Source of the DNA: Pseudomonadales bacterium
GTDB taxonomy: Bacteria > Pseudomonadota > Gammaproteobacteria > Pseudomonadales > Halieaceae
NCBI GenBank assembly: GCA_024234735.1
Contig: JACKNV010000005.1
Location: forward strand, 62,001-126,000
Direction of reading: 5' to 3'
DNA length: 64,000 nucleotides
Shown here in pieces: positions 33,119 through 43,429 of the stretch. Below the pieces are notes generated by a model. It made no database searches, had not been told where the DNA came from, and worked only from the letters and a program-made list of their open reading frames with translations. A program made the translations under genes and the position numbers. Position 1 is the stretch's first letter; the number at the start of each line of letters is the position of its first letter.

Positions 33119-34324
33119 ATGCCAATGTTCCTGCGCAAGATAAAACACGCGATTGTCGTGTGGTTGATGAAAACCTTGTCCGCCCTGTCGCCCGGCGCGA
33201 CTCACCGCGCCTTTGTGGGCAGTGGCAGCGCCGCGCAGCTGTGCCGCCATATCCTGCGCAGCGGTGCGCGCAGGATTCTCATCGTTACCGATAAGCCGCT
33301 GCGCGAGTTGGGCGTGGCCGACCAGGCCGCCGCGGTGCTGCTGGAGGCTGATGTGGAGGTGGCCTTTTACGACGGGGTCCAGCCGGACCCGACCTATGAA
33401 CAGGTGGCCGCGGGCGTGGCGATCGCCAGAGCACGGGGCGTGGAGGCTATCCTGGCTATCGGGGGCGGCTCCTCGATCGACGCCGCCAAGATCATCGCCG
33501 CCTCGGCGACCAGTGACGAGGATCCGGCCTCGTGGGTCGGCTTCGGCAAGGTCAAGCACGAGGTGCTCAGGCTGTTCGTGATACCCACGACCTCCGGCAC
33601 CGGCTCCGAGGCCACCATGGGCGCTGTCATCTCCGACCCGGTCAGCCACGAGAAGGGCATTATTTCCGGCGCGACCCTGCTGCCGTTAGCGGTCGCCCTG
33701 GATTCCGACCTGATGCTGGGCCTGCCCGCGCACATTACCGCCGCTACCGGTATGGATGCCCTCACCCACGCCATAGAGGCCTATATCGGGGTGTGGGAGC
33801 GCGGCACCCGGTTGCAGGACGCGCGCATGGCGGTCAAGCTGGTGTTCGACAACCTGGCGGCGGCCTGCCGTGACGGCAGCAATCGCGAGGCTCGCGACGG
33901 CATGGCCATGGGTGCCTACTACGCCGGCCTGGCGATCAACCAGGTGAACGTGGGTAACGTACACGCCATCGCCCACCAGTTGGGCGGCAAGTACGGCATT
34001 CCCCACGGGTTGGCCAACGCCCTGGTACTGCCCCACGTGCTGGAATTCTGCCGCGAGGAATCGGCGTCGCGGCTGGCCGAGCTCGCCCTGCTGCTGGACC
34101 TGGGGGGCGCGGCGGAGGGCGAGGGCCAGCTGGCGCACAAGTTCATCCAGGCGGTGCGGAACCTGCGCACCGAGGTGGGCATCCCGGATCATTCGGACAA
34201 ACTGCGGCGCGAGGATTTCCCCTACCTGGCCGAGCTGGCGGTGGCGGAGGGCGAGGGCTATCCGGTGCCGCGATTGCTCGACCGGCAAAGCGTGCTCACC
34301 ATTCTCGAGCGCATCGCCGGCTGA
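33119..34324 (+). CDS. Iron-containing alcohol dehydrogenase
   Basis: 401 residues of the group III (Fe-ADH) family. Seen: AILAIGGGSSIDAAKIIAA (NAD binding GGGSxxD), VIPTTSGTGSEATMGAVISD, and the metal/active-site region HAIAHQLGGKYGIPHGLANA with its iron-binding His residues; the Asp ligand is in LALDSDLML and a His in ALTHAIEAY. Substrate unknown, probably an aliphatic alcohol/aldehyde or a hydroxyacid. It converges with the large acetyltransferase gene, 12 bp apart. Confidence 0.92.
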   Translation: MPMFLRKIKHAIVVWLMKTLSALSPGATHRAFVGSGSAAQLCRHILRSGARRILIVTDKPLRELGVADQAAAVLLEADVEVAFYDGVQPDPTYEQVAAGVAIARARGVEAILAIGGGSSIDAAKIIAASATSDEDPASWVGFGKVKHEVLRLFVIPTTSGTGSEATMGAVISDPVSHEKGIISGATLLPLAVALDSDLMLGLPAHITAATGMDALTHAIEAYIGVWERGTRLQDARMAVKLVFDNLAAACRDGSNREARDGMAMGAYYAGLAINQVNVGNVHAIAHQLGGKYGIPHGLANALVLPHVLEFCREESASRLAELALLLDLGGAAEGEGQLAHKFIQAVRNLRTEVGIPDHSDKLRREDFPYLAELAVAEGEGYPVPRLLDRQSVLTILERIAG

Positions 34325-34336
34325 GCCCGCCGGCCA

Positions 34337-37018
34337 CTACAAGTGCTGTCTGACCACCACGACCTCCGGCTCCTGGCGGTCGTGCTCCTTGCGGAAACCC
34401 AGTTCTGAGCACAGGCGCAGCATCTTGCTGTTTTGCGCGAGTACGTCCCCTTCCATGATCTCCAGGCCGCGGCTGCGTGCCACGCTCATCAGGCGTAACA
34501 TCAGCTGCCGGCCTATGCCCCGGCGCTGCCAATCGTCGGCCACGGTCAGGGCGAATTCGCAGGATTGATCGTCGGGATTACTGATGTAGCGGGCCACGCC
34601 GATGATGGCCGCCTCGGGGGTGTGCTCGTTGATCACGGCCACCAGCGCCATTTCCCGGTCGTAGTCGATCTGGGTAAAGCGCGCCAGCATCAGCGGGCTG
34701 ATCTTGTTCATATGGTTCATGAAGCGGAAGTACTTGCTCTGGTCCGACAGGCTGTCGACGAAGTGGCGTTCGAACTCGGCATCCTCAGGCCGGATGGGGC
34801 GCACCACCACGTCGGTGCCGTCGCCCAGGTGCCAGGTGGTTTCCAGCCCCGGCGGGTAGGGGTGGATGGCCATATGGCTATAGTGACCGTGATCCCTGGC
34901 GGGGGGGGCCACGAGGATATGGGCATCCACCGCGATGATGCCGTTTTCATCCACCAGCAACGGGTTGATTTCCAGCTCGCACAGCTCGGGTAGCTCGCAG
35001 GCCATCTCCGACACCCGCTTGAGCACCTCGACCAGCGAATCGATATCGGCCGGCGGCAGCGAGCGAAATGGTCCCAGCATTTTTTGCGCACGGGTGCTTC
35101 CGATCAGCTCGCGGGCCAGAAAGTCGTTGAGCGGGGGCAGGGCGATCTGGCGGTCGGCGCACACGTCCGCGGCGGTGCCCCCGGTGCCGAAACTGATGAT
35201 CGGGCCAAAAATCTCATCCCGGGTAATGGTGATCATCATCTCGCGGGCCCGCGGTCGCTCGACCATCGCCTCGATGGTCACGCCCTCGATATGGGCGTCC
35301 GGGCGGTGGGCCTTTACCTCGTCCAGCATCTCCCGGAAGGTGTCACGCACCGAGTGGGGCTCGCGGATATGCAGGCGCACGCCGCCCACTTCGGTCTTGT
35401 GGTGAATGTCCGGGGAGTTGATCTTCATCGCCACCGGCAGGCCGATGCTCTCTGCCATGATAAGTGCCTCCCCAGCGGTGGTGGCGTGCATGCTGGGGGA
35501 AATAGGTATCTGGAAGGCGCGCAACAACGCTTTGGACTCGATATTGCCGAGGATGCTGCGCCGCTCGTTCATGGCCTGCTCGATGATCAGGCGGGCGCCG
35601 GCGACGTCCGGCAACTTGGTCCTGGACAGGGGCGGCGGCGCCTGCAGCAGGATATCCTGGTTGCGATGATAGGCCGCCAGGTAACCAAAGCCGTTCACCC
35701 CCGCCTCGGGCGTCATGAACCACGGAATGCCGGCAGCGGCAAACCGCTCCCTGCCCTCCTTCACCAGTTTTTGTCCGAGCCAGCAGGCCATCACCGGCTT
35801 GCGGCTGTCGCGGGAGGCGGCGATAACACTCTCGGCGCAGGCGGTGGGATCGGTCATCGCCTGGGGCGTGAGCAGCACCAGCAGACCGTCGACGTTCTCA
35901 TCGGCCAGCAGAATCTCCGTGGCGGCCCGGTAGCGCTCGCTGGAGGCGTCACCGAGGATGTCCACGGGGACCGCGTGGGACCAGTGCTCCGGGAGTACCG
36001 CGCTCAGTTTTTCGATGGTCGGCGGCGACAACTGCGCCAGCGGGACCTGCAGATCGGCGGCCCGGTCGGCGGCCATTACTCCGGGGCCGCCGCCGTTGGT
36101 GAGGATGGCCAGCCGCGAGCCGCCCACGCGAATGCCCGAAGCCAGGGTCTGGGCAGCGGAAATCAGTTGGCTGGTCGTTGCCACCCGCACCGCGCCGGCC
36201 CGGCGGATGGCCGCGTCGAATACCTCGTCGCGGCCGACCGTGGCGCCGGTGTGTGACACCGCCGCCCGGTTGCCGCACTCGCTGCGCCCCGACTTGATCA
36301 CGATTACCGGTTTCATTCTCGCCGCCACGCGCAGGCCACTGATAAAGCTGCGCGCATCCGCCACTCCCTCGATATACAGCAGGATGCTCTTGGTCCGTCC
36401 GTCCAGGGCGAGGTAGTCCAGCACCTCCCCGAAACCCACGTCCGCGGTGGCGCCCAGGGAGGCTACCGCCGAAAACCCGAAACCGTTGGATTCGCCGCCA
36501 TCCATCATGGCGGTACAGAACGCACCGGACTGGGCGACCAGCGCCACGTGCCCGGGGGCGACCCGGTTCTTGGCGAAGCTGGCGTTGAGCCCTACGCTGG
36601 GGCGGACGATGCCCAGGCAGTTGGGGCCCACCAGTGGAATACGGTAGGTGCGGGCAATGTCGACGATTTCGTCCTGCAGCGAGCGCCCCCTGGAACCCAC
36701 CTCCGCGAAGCCGGCGGAGACGATGATGACCGCGCCCACCCCGGCCTCCCCGCATTCGTGCAGGACTCCCGGAATCGCCTTCGCCGGAATGACGATGACG
36801 ACCAGGTCGATGGCGTGGTCCACGGCACTGATCGCGGGGTAGCAGCGCAGGCCGCGCAGGCTCTGGTAGCCCGGGTTGACCGGGTAGATATCGCCCTGGA
36901 AGCCACTGTCGATGAGATTGTCCAGCAATTGGGTGCCCACCGACTGCGGGCGCTCCGAGGCGCCCACGATTGCTACCGACTGCGGCTCGAAGACTTTGTG
37001 TAGCAGGTGCTTTCTCAT
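34337..37018 (-). CDS. Pat-like protein: NDP-forming acyl-CoA synthetase fused to GNAT acetyltransferase
   Basis: 893 residues in order: CoA-binding domain (SVAIVGASERPQSVGTQLLD), CoA-ligase domain with NCLGIVRPSVGLNASFA and AAVSHTGATVGRDEVFDAA, ATP-grasp domain (PVAMKINSPDIHHKTEVGGV), and a C-terminal GNAT domain (about 730-890) with the acetyl-CoA loop QRRGIGRQLMLRLMSVA. This is the architecture of Pat/PatZ, the protein lysine acetyltransferase. The SHTGA histidine that is phosphorylated in ADP-forming acetyl-CoA synthetases is present, whereas I recall enteric Pat lacking it, so this one may keep ligase activity (inference). Divergent from a deacetylase gene 120 bp away. Confidence 0.9.
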   Translation of the reverse strand: MRKHLLHKVFEPQSVAIVGASERPQSVGTQLLDNLIDSGFQGDIYPVNPGYQSLRGLRCYPAISAVDHAIDLVVIVIPAKAIPGVLHECGEAGVGAVIIVSAGFAEVGSRGRSLQDEIVDIARTYRIPLVGPNCLGIVRPSVGLNASFAKNRVAPGHVALVAQSGAFCTAMMDGGESNGFGFSAVASLGATADVGFGEVLDYLALDGRTKSILLYIEGVADARSFISGLRVAARMKPVIVIKSGRSECGNRAAVSHTGATVGRDEVFDAAIRRAGAVRVATTSQLISAAQTLASGIRVGGSRLAILTNGGGPGVMAADRAADLQVPLAQLSPPTIEKLSAVLPEHWSHAVPVDILGDASSERYRAATEILLADENVDGLLVLLTPQAMTDPTACAESVIAASRDSRKPVMACWLGQKLVKEGRERFAAAGIPWFMTPEAGVNGFGYLAAYHRNQDILLQAPPPLSRTKLPDVAGARLIIEQAMNERRSILGNIESKALLRAFQIPISPSMHATTAGEALIMAESIGLPVAMKINSPDIHHKTEVGGVRLHIREPHSVRDTFREMLDEVKAHRPDAHIEGVTIEAMVERPRAREMMITITRDEIFGPIISFGTGGTAADVCADRQIALPPLNDFLARELIGSTRAQKMLGPFRSLPPADIDSLVEVLKRVSEMACELPELCELEINPLLVDENGIIAVDAHILVAPPARDHGHYSHMAIHPYPPGLETTWHLGDGTDVVVRPIRPEDAEFERHFVDSLSDQSKYFRFMNHMNKISPLMLARFTQIDYDREMALVAVINEHTPEAAIIGVARYISNPDDQSCEFALTVADDWQRRGIGRQLMLRLMSVARSRGLEIMEGDVLAQNSKMLRLCSELGFRKEHDRQEPEVVVVRQHL

Positions 37019-37138
37019 TACCGTTTCCCGCCGGCGGCCCGGTTTGTGGGCGCCGTGGCTATCTCCTGGGGCCGGAGCATTGCCTTGCCGGCGCGCTCGG
37101 GCAAGAATAAGGCTCTGTAGTGTATTGCGAGGTCAACC

Positions 37139-38065
37139 ATGGCGTTAGCCTACCTGTCCCACCCCGACTGCCAGTTGCACGACATGGGGCATCATCACCC
37201 GGAGCGACCGGCACGCCTGGGGGCAATCAACGACCGCCTGCTGGCCACCGGCCTGGACATGGCGCTGCATCACTATAACGCACCCCTGGTCCGGCGGGAA
37301 TTACTTGAAGCGGTGCACGATCCGGCCTATGTCGAGCGGCTGTTCGGTATTGCTCCCGAAGAGGGATTGGTGTGGATCGACGACGACACCGCCATGGCGC
37401 AGCACACCCTGCAGGCGGCCCTGCGCGCTGCGGGAGCGGCGGTGCTGGCGGTGGACCTGGTGATGGAGGGCAAGGCGAGCAAGGCCTTCTGCGGGGTGCG
37501 TCCACCGGGGCATCACGCCGAGAAGGGCAGTGCCATGGGCTTTTGTTTTTTCAACAATATTGCCGTGGCCGCCTATCACGCCCTGCACTCGCACGGTCTG
37601 CAGCGGGTGGCGATAGTCGATTTTGACGTGCATCACGGCAACGGCACCGAAGATATCGTCGCCAACGACGAGCGGGTGTTGTTCTGCTCCACCTTCCAGC
37701 ACCCCTTTTACCCCCATACCGGCCACGCCTGCACTGCCGGGAATGTGGTGAACGTCCCCCTGCCGGCGGGCACGGACGGGGCGGGTTTCCGCCAGGCGGT
37801 GGAGCAGTCCTGGTTGCCGCGGCTGGAGGCCTTCGCACCGCAACTGGTGCTCGTTTCCGCTGGCTTCGACGGCCACCAGGCAGACTACATGGCGCAGCTC
37901 AACCTGGTGGACGATGACTACGCCTGGGTAACCCGCCGCCTGTGTGAGCAGGCCGACCGCAGCGCCGATGGGCGGCTGGTCTCGAGCCTGGAAGGCGGTT
38001 ACGAGCTGCACTCCCTGGCCCGCAGCGTGGAGGCCCACCTGAAGGCGTTCTTCGGGGAGGCCTGA
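37139..38065 (+). CDS. Histone deacetylase family protein (AcuC/HDAC-like)
   Basis: 308 residues with the class II HDAC/acetylpolyamine amidohydrolase signatures: CGVRPPGHHAEKGSAMGFCF (tandem catalytic His), VAIVDFDVHHGNGTED (zinc Asp and His), LVSAGFDGHQAD (third zinc ligand Asp) and SLEGGYELHSLA. It is likely a lysine deacetylase or acetylamine amidohydrolase in the cytoplasm. Divergently arranged with the Pat-like acetyltransferase, so the two may balance protein acetylation. ATG 37139. Confidence 0.92.
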   Translation: MALAYLSHPDCQLHDMGHHHPERPARLGAINDRLLATGLDMALHHYNAPLVRRELLEAVHDPAYVERLFGIAPEEGLVWIDDDTAMAQHTLQAALRAAGAAVLAVDLVMEGKASKAFCGVRPPGHHAEKGSAMGFCFFNNIAVAAYHALHSHGLQRVAIVDFDVHHGNGTEDIVANDERVLFCSTFQHPFYPHTGHACTAGNVVNVPLPAGTDGAGFRQAVEQSWLPRLEAFAPQLVLVSAGFDGHQADYMAQLNLVDDDYAWVTRRLCEQADRSADGRLVSSLEGGYELHSLARSVEAHLKAFFGEA

Positions 38066-38082
38066 GACACGCTGGCCGCGCT

Positions 38083-38505
38083 TCAGGAAAGGTCGTTGCG
38101 ACGCCGCCCGCGCTTCTGCCTGCGCCTGTTTTTGTTTACCCCGGTTTCGTACAGCTCGGCCTGCAGGCCCGCGGGGTGGCGGCGGTCCTCGCCGACTTCG
38201 CGCCGGTCCTCGCGGTGTACGTACCGGCAGTTGCAGCGGGCGGCGTCACATCCGGGCAGCGGCAGCATGGGCGTGTCCCGATCGGTGTCGAGAAACTGGC
38301 GGTCGCCCAGCGCCCTGGCGGCGTCGCAGGCCGTGTCGTCACAGGCAATCGAGGTCGCGCTGTAGGGCTTGGCCCGCGGGGTGCGCCTGCCGCTGGCGCT
38401 GCCGCGGGCCCTGTTGAGGGTGGCGCGCGGTTTGCTTTTCTTCGAGCGGGTGACCAGGAAAGCCGCGACAGCTGCCACGACAACCAGCAGAAGCAGAAAT
38501 TTCAT
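38083..38505 (-). CDS. Single-pass membrane protein with Cys-rich domain, unknown
   Basis: 140 residues. N-terminal transmembrane helix (FLLLLVVVAAVAAFLVT, residues 3-19), then a very basic, unstructured stretch and a small domain with five cysteines: CDDTAC (55 and 60) and GCDAARCNCRYVH (86, 91, 93), followed by HREDRREVGEDRRHP. The sequence CDxAAR occurs twice (CDAARAL and CDAARCN), suggesting an internal repeat or metal site. The C-terminus is Arg/Lys-rich (NKNRRRQKRGRRRN). No family recognised. ATG 38505; downstream of edd by 60 bp on the same strand. Confidence 0.65.
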   Translation of the reverse strand: MKFLLLLVVVAAVAAFLVTRSKKSKPRATLNRARGSASGRRTPRAKPYSATSIACDDTACDAARALGDRQFLDTDRDTPMLPLPGCDAARCNCRYVHREDRREVGEDRRHPAGLQAELYETGVNKNRRRQKRGRRRNDLS

Positions 38506-38565
38506 TGATATCCCCTGGCGTTGCGTTATTCAGGTGCCTACCGGCCCTGTCAGTATAGCCCGTGC

Positions 38566-40374
38566 TCAGAAGATCGTGGCCCCCGCCTCGGCTTCGCTCA
38601 CCACGTTGCGCATATGGGCGAACAGTTCCCGGCCCATGCCATAGGCGCTGTGCTGCGACTTGCGGGTGGCCTGGCGCCGCTTCTGCCACTCGTCGGCGGG
38701 CACCAGCACGGACACCTCGCCGCGCTCGGCATCGACCCGGATGATATCGCCGTCGCGTACCTTGCCGATGGGGCCTTCTGCCAGCGCCTCGGGGGTGAGA
38801 TGAATGGCCGCGGGCACCTTGCCGGACGCACCGGACATACGCCCGTCTGTGACCAGGGCCACCTGCTGGCCGCGATCCTGGAGAATGCCCAGGTAGGGCG
38901 TCAGCTTGTGCAATTCCGGCATGCCGTTGGCGCGGGGCCCCTGGAAGCGCACCACCGCCACCACATCCGAGTTCAGCTCACCGGCCTCGAAGGCCCGCTT
39001 GAGTTCCTCCTGGCATTCGAATACCCGCGCCGGCGCCTCTACCACCCAGTGTTGTGGGGCCACCGCCGAGGTCTTGATGATGCAGCGCCCCAGGTTGCCG
39101 CTGAGCAGGCGCAGGCCCCCCTCCCGCTCGAAGGGATCTTCGGTCGGGCGCAGGATGTCGGGGTTGCCGCTGCTCGCCTGCCCCGGCGCGTAGGACAGCT
39201 CGCCATCGACCAGTTGCGGCACTTGCGTGTAATGCCCCAGGCCCTGTCCCCACACCGTGTTCACGTCCTCGTGCAATAGCCCGGCCTGCAGCAGGGTGCG
39301 CAGCACAAAAGCCGTGCCGCCGGCGGCGTGGAAGTGATTCACGTCGGCGCTGCCGTTGGGGTAGATGCGAGCGAGCAGCGGGGTGATGGCCGAGAGATCG
39401 TTGAAATCCTGCCAGTCGATAACTACCCCGGCGGCCCGGGCGACGGCAATCCAGTGGATGCTGTGATTGGTGGAGCCGCCGGTGGCGAGCAGGGTCACCA
39501 GGGCGTTGACGATGCACTTCTCGTCCACCACCTCCGCCATGGGGGTGTACTGCGAGCCCAGCGCCGTTATCTTGCACAGGCGTTGGGCGGCGGTGACCGT
39601 GAGCTGTTCCCGCAGGGGCGTACCGGGATTCTCGAAGGCCGCCCCGGGAATATGCAGCCCCATGGCCTCCATCAGCATCTGGTTGCTGTTGGCGGTGCCG
39701 TAGAATGTGCATGTGCCCGGGGCGTGGTAGGAGGCTGATTCGGCAGCCAGCAGTTCGTCGCTGCCGACCTTGCCCTCGGCATAGGCCTGGCGAATAGCCG
39801 CCTTCTCCTTGTTGCCCAGGCCCGACGGCATGGGCCCGGCAGGTACGAAAATGACTGGCAGATGGCCAAAGCTCAGGGCGCCGATCAGCAGTCCCGGGAC
39901 GATCTTGTCGCACACCCCCAGGCACAAGGCGCCATCGAACATGTTGTGCGACAGGGCGATAGCGGTGGCACCGGCGATGATATCGCGGCTGAACAGGCTC
40001 AGTTCCATCCCCGGTGTACCCTGGGTCACCCCGTCGCACATGGCGGGCACGCCGCCGGCCACCTGGGCGGTGCAGCCCACCGCGTGCACCGCACGCCTGA
40101 TGATGTCGGGGTAGGCCGCCAGGGGTTGGTGCGCCGACAGCATGTCGTTGTAGGCGTTGACGATACCGATGTTGGCGGCCTCCGCCAGCCTGAGGACCTG
40201 CTTGTCGTCGCCGTCGCAGGCGGCGAAGCCGTGTGCCAGGTTACTGCAGGAAAGCTGGCCGCGCTGCGGGCCGTCGCTGCGCATGGCCTCGATCCGACTC
40301 AGGTAGGCACGCCGCGAGTTGCTGCTGCGTTCGACGATGCGGGCGGTGATGTCCTGCAAGACCGGGTGCGTCAT
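38566..40374 (-). CDS. edd: Phosphogluconate dehydratase
   Basis: 602 residues of the IlvD/Edd family. Seen: GIVNAYNDMLSAHQPLAAYP, GGVPAMCDGVTQGTPGMELS, the Fe-S cysteines in MCDGVTQG, LGVCDKIVPG and TCTFYGTANSN, and LVTDGRMSGASGKVPAAIH near the C-terminus. The length and the PGMELSLFSRD segment fit Edd, not IlvD. It makes 2-keto-3-deoxy-6-phosphogluconate, the committed Entner-Doudoroff step. ATG 40374 overlaps the pgl stop as ATGA. Eda is not in this window. Confidence 0.94.
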   Translation of the reverse strand: MTHPVLQDITARIVERSSNSRRAYLSRIEAMRSDGPQRGQLSCSNLAHGFAACDGDDKQVLRLAEAANIGIVNAYNDMLSAHQPLAAYPDIIRRAVHAVGCTAQVAGGVPAMCDGVTQGTPGMELSLFSRDIIAGATAIALSHNMFDGALCLGVCDKIVPGLLIGALSFGHLPVIFVPAGPMPSGLGNKEKAAIRQAYAEGKVGSDELLAAESASYHAPGTCTFYGTANSNQMLMEAMGLHIPGAAFENPGTPLREQLTVTAAQRLCKITALGSQYTPMAEVVDEKCIVNALVTLLATGGSTNHSIHWIAVARAAGVVIDWQDFNDLSAITPLLARIYPNGSADVNHFHAAGGTAFVLRTLLQAGLLHEDVNTVWGQGLGHYTQVPQLVDGELSYAPGQASSGNPDILRPTEDPFEREGGLRLLSGNLGRCIIKTSAVAPQHWVVEAPARVFECQEELKRAFEAGELNSDVVAVVRFQGPRANGMPELHKLTPYLGILQDRGQQVALVTDGRMSGASGKVPAAIHLTPEALAEGPIGKVRDGDIIRVDAERGEVSVLVPADEWQKRRQATRKSQHSAYGMGRELFAHMRNVVSEAEAGATIF

Positions 40375-41040
40375 TTGGGGGTCCACCATATGGTTGCGGG
40401 TGTGCTCTCCTGCCGCAGGATAGCGGCCACCGGATAGTCTTTCGCCAGGGCGTCTTGCAACACATCGCGTTTTTCGGCGCCGGTGATGTGCAGCAGTATT
40501 TCGCGGCTATCCAGCACCGTCGGCAGAGTCAGGGTAATGCGTTGGTGCGGGGCGGTGACCGGGTCGGTAGCGGCCACCGTGGCCGGGCCAGCAGGGTCCA
40601 GCAGTGCGGCGAGATTCGTCGCCTGCGGGAACCAGGAGGCGGTATGTCCGTCCGCGCCCATCCCCAGGGCCACCGCGCTGAAGGGCCGGGGCAGGGCGCG
40701 CAGTTGCTCGCCCAGCGCGCCCAGGTCGCCATTGCAGGCGCCTGCCAGGCCCAGAAAACGGGCAGCCGCGGCCTCCTGTTGCAACAATTCGGCGCGCAGC
40801 ATGCGCTCGTTGGAAGCGGGGCTGTCGGTGGCGACGCAGCGCTCGTCCACCAGGGTGACCCACACCCGGCTCCAGTCCAGCGGCTGGCTTGCCAGCTGGC
40901 GCAGCATGCCTATCGGGGTGGTGCCCCCTGACAGGGCCAGGCTGGCGCATCCGCGTTGGTGCAGGTCGGCCTCCAGGCGTCGGGCAATATGCGCCGCCAG
41001 GGCGGTATCCAGCTCGGCGCTGGTGGCAAAGCAATGCCAG

Positions 41041-41048
<8 letters not shown>
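40371..41048 (-). CDS. pgl: 6-phosphogluconolactonase
   Basis: 225 residues of the DevB/Pgl type. Seen: LALSGGTTPIGMLRQLASQ, VWVTLVDERCVATDSPASNE (DER-x-V motif), and FSAVALGMGADGHTASWFPQ (GMG-x-DGHTAS), the family signature. It hydrolyses 6-phosphogluconolactone. ATG 41048 overlaps zwf by 8 bp and its stop overlaps edd by 4 bp, a tightly coupled zwf-pgl-edd order. Confidence 0.94.
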
Positions 41049-42495
<1,447 letters not shown>

Positions 42496-42507
42496 GGTGT
42501 TGTCACC

Positions 42508-43428
42508 TCAGCTGGCGCTCTCCAGGCGTTGCAGCCAACGCTTGAGGTGGCCGATGAAATCCTGGAAGTCCCTGGTGGGTCCGTGGCCGCAGGCAAAGCC
42601 GTGATCGGCGGTATGGAAGTGGTAATAGTCTACAGGTACGCCCAGCAGTCGCAACTTTTCCGCAAAATCGATGCCGTCGTCGCGCAGCGGGTCGTTCTCC
42701 GCCGTCAGCAACAGGGTTGGTGGCAGGCCGGCGAGATTGTCGGCGCGCATGGGGAAGGCGCGCTGCACCTCGGGGTCGGCGGCGGATCTGGCGCCCAGGT
42801 AGCGATCCCAGAACCACTGCATCAGCTCGGTGGTGAGCATTTGCCCGGTGGCTTTCTCGACGTAGGAGGGTCTGGCCACCGTGTAGTGGTCGGTGGCGGG
42901 GTAGATCAGCACCTCGCCAATCACCCTGGCGCGCGCGGCGGCTTCCAGTTCGAGGCAGATGCAGGCTGTCAGGTTGCCGCCGGCGCTGTCGCCGGCTATT
43001 ACCAGGGTGCCGTTGCAGGGCGCCACGCTGGCGGCGTGTTGCGCCACCCAGCCGGCCGCGTCCAGACAGTCGTCCTGGGCGGCGGGGAAGGGGTGTTCGG
43101 GTGCGCGGCGATAGTCCAGGGCGATCACCGAGCAGCCGCTGTGGTGCGCCAGGGCGCGGCAAAAGGGGTGGTGGCTGCGCAGGTCGCCGATGACCCAGCC
43201 GCCGCCGTGGATGTACAGGATCAGCGGCCTGGCGGCACCCAGGGCGTTGACGTACAGCCGTGCGCCGATGGTGCCATCGCGGACCGGCACCTGCATATCG
43301 ATATGGGGTATGCTGGCGGTATCCCGGCGCCAGGTCCAGGCGCTCTCCAGCCGGTAGTACTGGCGCAGCCCCCATATCTTCAGTTTCTGCAGCAGGCCGG
43401 CGAAGCGGCTGGCGAACGTGTCCGGCAT
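42508..43428 (-). CDS. Alpha/beta hydrolase, hormone-sensitive lipase family
   Basis: 306 residues. Seen: LILYIHGGGWVIGDLRSHHP (HGGGW oxyanion motif), VIAGDSAGGNLTACI (nucleophile Ser in GDSAGG), with the Asp in ENDPLRDDG and the His in HTADHGFACGHG completing the triad. This is the family IV esterase/lipase group, often acting on short acyl esters or lactones. ATG 43428 is 1 bp from the AraC stop. Together with the divergent monooxygenase it could open lactones formed by Baeyer-Villiger oxidation (inference). Confidence 0.9.
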   Translation of the reverse strand: MPDTFASRFAGLLQKLKIWGLRQYYRLESAWTWRRDTASIPHIDMQVPVRDGTIGARLYVNALGAARPLILYIHGGGWVIGDLRSHHPFCRALAHHSGCSVIALDYRRAPEHPFPAAQDDCLDAAGWVAQHAASVAPCNGTLVIAGDSAGGNLTACICLELEAAARARVIGEVLIYPATDHYTVARPSYVEKATGQMLTTELMQWFWDRYLGARSAADPEVQRAFPMRADNLAGLPPTLLLTAENDPLRDDGIDFAEKLRLLGVPVDYYHFHTADHGFACGHGPTRDFQDFIGHLKRWLQRLESAS

Positions 43429-43429
43429 G

